NCBI GenBank assembly: GCA_017501865.1
Contig: JAFVWD010000245.1
Location: 1 to 7,819, forward strand
DNA: 7,819 bases
Reading direction: 5' to 3'
From: Clostridia bacterium
GTDB taxonomy: Bacteria > Bacillota > Clostridia > Oscillospirales > Acutalibacteraceae
A model generated the notes under the pieces. It worked only from the letters and a program-made list of their open reading frames with translations, ran no database searches and was not told where the DNA came from. Each line of letters starts with the position of its first letter. The first letter of the stretch is position 1. A program made the translations under genes and the position numbers. Of the stretch, positions 5,845 to 7,819 are shown piece by piece.

Positions 5845-6201
5845 ATGCAAATTGACTTTGATTCGCTCGGTACAAAAATTGCCAGAAGACGGCGCGAGCT
5901 CGGACTTAAACAGAACGAGCTTTCAGAAATGCTCGGTATTTCAAACAATTATCTTTCAAATATAGAAAACGGACACTCTATACCAAGTCTTGAGGTTTTT
6001 TCAGATATATGTATTAAATTGAGAATTACACCCGATATGCTTCTTCTCGGAGTTATAAGAATAGATAATGTTCCTGAAAATATTAAAGATAATTTGAAGC
6101 TTTGTACTAATAAAGAATTAAAATTTATAGATACTATGGTACAATGTATTCTCAATTCGAGAGACAGCGACGGTGTGAATAATGAAATTACTTATTTGTG
6201 A
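5845..6201 (+). CDS. XRE-family helix-turn-helix transcriptional regulator
   Basis: The 118-residue protein has a Cro/C1-type DNA-binding domain at about residues 9-69. The helix-turn-helix is clear in GLKQNELSEMLGISNNYLSN (20-39), followed by IENGHSIPSLEVF (40-52). The remaining 50 residues (VPENIKDNLKLCTNKELKFI...) have no recognised motif and may form a dimerisation or sensing tail. No peptidase or membrane segment is visible. The start is ATG 5845 with GGGGGT upstream; an upstream in-frame GTG lies inside the promoter. It overlaps the next gene by 20 bp and is divergent from the ABC operon. Proteins of this type usually repress their own and adjacent promoters, so both palindrome-bearing promoters in the shared spacer are plausible targets; this is inference. 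Confidence 0.93.
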   Translation: MQIDFDSLGTKIARRRRELGLKQNELSEMLGISNNYLSNIENGHSIPSLEVFSDICIKLRITPDMLLLGVIRIDNVPENIKDNLKLCTNKELKFIDTMVQCILNSRDSDGVNNEITYL

Positions 6202-6895
6202 TGACAGTCAGATTACACTTGACTTAGTGTCATTGCTCGTAGATATTTTTGAGAAAAAACGCGGAATAACCTTTGAAAAGGATATAAGAACATCAGGCGA
6301 TTTTATTTTGGAAGAAAAAAACAGCTACGATATAGCAATAGTAGATGTTGAAATGCCCGGTATAAGCGGAATTCAGCTTTCACAGAGGCTTAAGGAAATA
6401 AATCCGAGAGCTTGTATAATTATTTTGACCGCTTTTCAGAATTACCTTGATTATGCAATGAAAATTCAAGTGTTCAGATATTTGTCAAAGCCGCTTGACA
6501 AAAACAGATTTTTCAGAAATTTGGAAGAAGCGGTTGAAGAGTATAACAATACAAATAAAAAGCTGACACTTAAAAGTAATGACAGCTTTACAGTTGTCAA
6601 TACGGGCGACATTCTTTATATGGAAAAAAGAGCAGGCGGAACCACGGTAGTAACCGTAAACGGTGAGCTTGAAGTAAAAGAGAAGCTTGAGGAATGTGCT
6701 GAGCTTATAAATCAACCTGCAGCATTTGTATATTCCCATAACAGTGTTATAGTTAATTTACAGAATGTAGTAAATTTTGATAAGTCTTTTGTAACACTTC
6801 AGAAGAATGAAACAGAGACAGTAAAAGCATATATGTCGCAACGAAAATACAAGGAATTCAAAGAGAATTTTATGCGATTTGTAATGGGAAAGTAA
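6182..6895 (+). CDS. LytTR-family response regulator
   Basis: The 237-residue protein joins a receiver domain (about 1-120) to a LytTR DNA-binding domain (about 128-232), the layout of AgrA-like regulators. Receiver residues are intact: the acidic pair D7/D8, phospho-acceptor D55 in IVDVEMPG, T83 in ILTAF and K103 in LSKPLD. In the LytTR part, DILYMEKRAGGTTVV and AFVYSHNSVIVNLQNVVNF match the family pattern. The ATG lies 20 bp inside the end of the XRE gene with only a weak GGTG upstream, so translation is probably coupled to it. Such regulators usually neighbour a GHKL-type histidine kinase, but none is encoded in this window; the next features are tRNA genes. The kinase must lie elsewhere, or activation differs. 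Target sites could not be identified by eye. Confidence 0.95.
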   Translation: MKLLICDDSQITLDLVSLLVDIFEKKRGITFEKDIRTSGDFILEEKNSYDIAIVDVEMPGISGIQLSQRLKEINPRACIIILTAFQNYLDYAMKIQVFRYLSKPLDKNRFFRNLEEAVEEYNNTNKKLTLKSNDSFTVVNTGDILYMEKRAGGTTVVTVNGELEVKEKLEECAELINQPAAFVYSHNSVIVNLQNVVNFDKSFVTLQKNETETVKAYMSQRKYKEFKENFMRFVMGK

Positions 6896-6923
6896 AAAAA
6901 TTAAAAAATTTTAAAAAATGTGC

Positions 6924-6952
6924 TTGACATACGAAAAAAATTATGTTATATT
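6924..6952 (+). promoter_or_regulatory. Promoter of the tRNA-Thr/tRNA-Tyr unit
   Basis: A perfect TTGACA (6924-6929) is followed after 17 bp by TATATT (6947-6952). The start should fall near 6959, just ahead of tRNA-Thr. The preceding 6896-6920 is almost pure A/T and has no GC stem, so no terminator separates it from the response regulator gene. Confidence 0.9.
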
Positions 6953-6967
6953 GTTCAAGCATTAAGC

Positions 6968-7043
6968 GCTGGTGTAGCTCAGTTGGTAGAGCAGCTGATT
7001 TGTAATCAGCAGGTCGGGGGTTCGAGTCCGTCCACCAGCTCCA
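6968..7043 (+). tRNA. tRNA-Thr (anticodon UGU)
   Basis: The 76-nt cloverleaf has acceptor stem GCTGGTG/CACCAGC, D stem GCTC/GAGC, anticodon stem GCTGA/TCAGC with loop TTTGTAA (anticodon TGT at 7001-7003), T loop TTCGAGT, discriminator T and an encoded CCA. The T stem reads GGGGG against CCGTC, which leaves a G-G mismatch in the middle pair plus a G-U. Confidence 0.96.
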
Positions 7044-7061
7044 TTTTTTTAAATTAAATAT

Positions 7062-7146
7062 GGGAGTGTTCCCGAGTGGCCAAAGGGGGCAGACTGTAAA
7101 TCTGTTGGCACCGCCTTCGGTGGTTCGAATCCACCCGCTCCCACCA
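7062..7146 (+). tRNA. tRNA-Tyr (anticodon GUA)
   Basis: The 85-nt class II tRNA has acceptor stem GGGAGTG/CGCTCCC with one wobble pair, anticodon stem GCAGA/TCTGT with loop CTGTAAA (GTA at 7096-7098), a long variable arm with a GGC/GCC stem, T stem GGTGG/CCACC with loop TTCGAAT, discriminator A and an encoded CCA. It lies 18 bp after tRNA-Thr without a hairpin between, so both are co-transcribed. Confidence 0.97.
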
Positions 7147-7158
7147 AAGTCAAATTAT

Positions 7159-7196
7159 CCGAACCTTGTCATCAATGGTGACACGTTCGGGTTTTT
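7159..7196 (+). terminator. Rho-independent terminator of the tRNA unit
   Basis: CCGAAC (7159-7164) pairs with GTTCGG (7185-7190), and TGTCA (7167-7171) pairs with TGACA (7179-7183) above a small internal loop. A run of five T follows at 7192-7196, then GATTTTT. It sits 12 bp after tRNA-Tyr. Confidence 0.88.
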
Positions 7197-7219
7197 GATT
7201 TTTATGGAGTATTGTGTGT

Positions 7220-7233
7220 AGTATTCAAATACT
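7220..7233. repeat. Inverted repeat AGTATT-CA-AATACT
   Basis: A perfect 6-bp inverted repeat with a 2-base centre lies between the tRNA terminator and the sigma factor gene. Its short centre suits a protein-binding site better than an RNA hairpin. No bound factor can be named. Confidence 0.4.
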
Positions 7234-7267
7234 GTGACTACCATATAAACTGAAGAAGAAATGCATA

Positions 7268-7297
7268 TATGCCGTCTGCAAAAAAGTAGGCGGCATA
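7268..7297. repeat. Strong 12-bp hairpin without a T run
   Basis: TATGCCGTCTGC (7268-7279) pairs with GTAGGCGGCATA (7286-7297), including two G-T pairs, around an AAAAAA loop. On the plus strand it is followed by AAAATTATTTTC, and on the minus strand by TATGCATTTC, so neither side has a proper terminator tract. It may be a leader structure for the sigma gene or a remnant terminator. Confidence 0.6.
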
Positions 7298-7353
7298 AAA
7301 TTATTTTCAGCTAAACTTTAACCAAACAATATTTCTTTCCACTATATAAGTGA

Positions 7354-7365
7354 ATCATCGATGAT
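7354..7365. promoter_or_regulatory. Perfect palindrome just upstream of the sigma factor gene
   Basis: ATCATCGATGAT is a perfect 12-bp palindrome ending 10 bp before the AGGAGGTG ribosome binding site. It could be an operator or a small hairpin. No clear promoter was found for the gene; TATATA at 7343-7348 might be a -10 box, but no good -35 box accompanies it. Confidence 0.4.
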
Positions 7366-7388
7366 GCAAAAGACGAGGAGGTGTGATA

Positions 7389-7819
7389 ATGGAAAAAAGA
7401 GAACTTGATATTAAAATGACCGATATGGCAAAATCAATACTATCATATTGTATGGCTAGAACCTCTAACCATTTTGAAGCTGAGGATTTAGCACAAGATA
7501 TTATAGTTGAGATTTATAAATCTGCTGATAATATTCGTAATGCAGATGCTTTTTACGGCTTTATGTGGGCGGTTGCAGGTAATGTATATAAGCAATGGTG
7601 CAAGAAAAAAGCTAAAAATAAAGAGTGTGAAATTACGGATGATTTGTTTAATGTTGCAGAATTCTTGGATAATGAAAGAGAAGACTTGAATCTTTTGAGA
7701 CGAGAATTAGCATTACTTTCCGAGAAATATCGTAAGGCGGTTGTTTTATATTACATTGAAAACAAATCTTGTTCGGAAATATCCAAACACCTCTCAATCA
7801 GTGAAAGCATGGTTAAATA
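7389..7819 (+). CDS. ECF-type RNA polymerase sigma factor, 3' end beyond window
   Basis: The open frame runs from ATG 7389 to the window edge, giving 143 complete codons with no stop. AGGAGGTG (7376-7383), five bases upstream, fixes the start. The first part shows a sigma region 2 pattern: FEAEDLAQDIIVEIYKS (29-45) followed by AFYGFMWAVAGNVYKQWCKKK (54-74). The end is a region 4 helix-turn-helix: LALLSEKYRKAVVLYYIENK (108-127), then SCSEISKHLSISESMVK. Regions 1 and 3 are missing, as in ECF factors, which direct RNA polymerase to specialised promoters, often for envelope stress or antimicrobial resistance. Such genes are commonly followed by an anti-sigma factor, which would lie outside this window. 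The target regulon cannot be inferred. Family assignment is good; subgroup is unknown. Confidence 0.85.
   Translation, partial: MEKRELDIKMTDMAKSILSYCMARTSNHFEAEDLAQDIIVEIYKSADNIRNADAFYGFMWAVAGNVYKQWCKKKAKNKECEITDDLFNVAEFLDNEREDLNLLRRELALLSEKYRKAVVLYYIENKSCSEISKHLSISESMVK

Noticed and set aside
5766..5948. 60-codon minus-strand open frame opposite the XRE start
   Set aside because: It covers the XRE promoter and coding region in antisense and has no supporting signals.
6896..6923. A/T run after the response regulator as a terminator
   Set aside because: It has no GC stem and can form only weak A-T pairing.
7044..7050. Run of seven T after tRNA-Thr as a terminator
   Set aside because: There is no separate GC hairpin before it, and tRNA-Tyr follows 18 bp later without its own promoter.
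7507..7689. 60-codon open frame in another plus frame inside the sigma gene
   Set aside because: The overlapping frame from 7389 encodes clear sigma regions 2 and 4 and has a strong ribosome binding site.
1..7819. CRISPR array, insertion sequence or phage attachment site
   Set aside because: No regularly spaced repeats, transposase, integrase or duplicated tRNA end was seen on either strand.

Overview
The window looks like a chromosome segment from a low-GC Gram-positive bacterium of the class Clostridia. The evidence is consensus sigma-A promoters with 17-bp spacers, strong AGGAGG-type ribosome binding sites, the rpsO-pnp pair, a 595-residue bacterial-type AspRS with a GAD insertion, an EF-P with the PGKG loop, and a CD1247-like zinc-ribbon protein. 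A gut Oscillospiraceae/Ruminococcaceae relative is my best guess; it rests on protein flavour and is not proven.

Left two thirds (1-5657), all on the minus strand. In transcription order from right to left these are: an ABC ATPase and its membrane permease (overlapping by 11 bp), aspS 20 bp further on, efp, a small acidic zinc-ribbon protein, rpsO, and the start of pnp, which runs off the left edge. The ABC operon, efp, the zinc-ribbon gene and rpsO each have a recognisable promoter. I see no good rho-independent terminator between these genes, so read-through is likely. The rpsO leader is structured: it carries a perfect 8-nt anti-Shine-Dalgarno sequence and a competing GGTG segment, as expected of S15 autoregulation. 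A 12-bp hairpin lies between rpsO and pnp.

Centre (5658-6895). A compact divergent control region holds two sigma-A promoters back to back. The ABC promoter has a perfect 12-bp palindrome in its spacer, and the opposite promoter has its -35 box inside two overlapping inverted repeats. The plus-strand operon encodes an XRE-type repressor overlapping by 20 bp with a LytTR response regulator that has no partner kinase here. The layout suggests that the XRE protein, the response regulator or both control the ABC transporter.

Right end (6896-7819), plus strand. A consensus promoter drives tRNA-Thr(UGU) and tRNA-Tyr(GUA), followed by a rho-independent terminator. A 190-bp non-coding stretch with several inverted repeats then precedes an ECF-type sigma factor gene cut by the window edge.

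No CRISPR array, insertion sequence or phage gene was seen. Most genes are well-known housekeeping genes. The parts most worth follow-up are the XRE/LytTR-ABC divergent switch, the rpsO leader, the Cys-rich acidic tail protein and the truncated sigma-factor locus.
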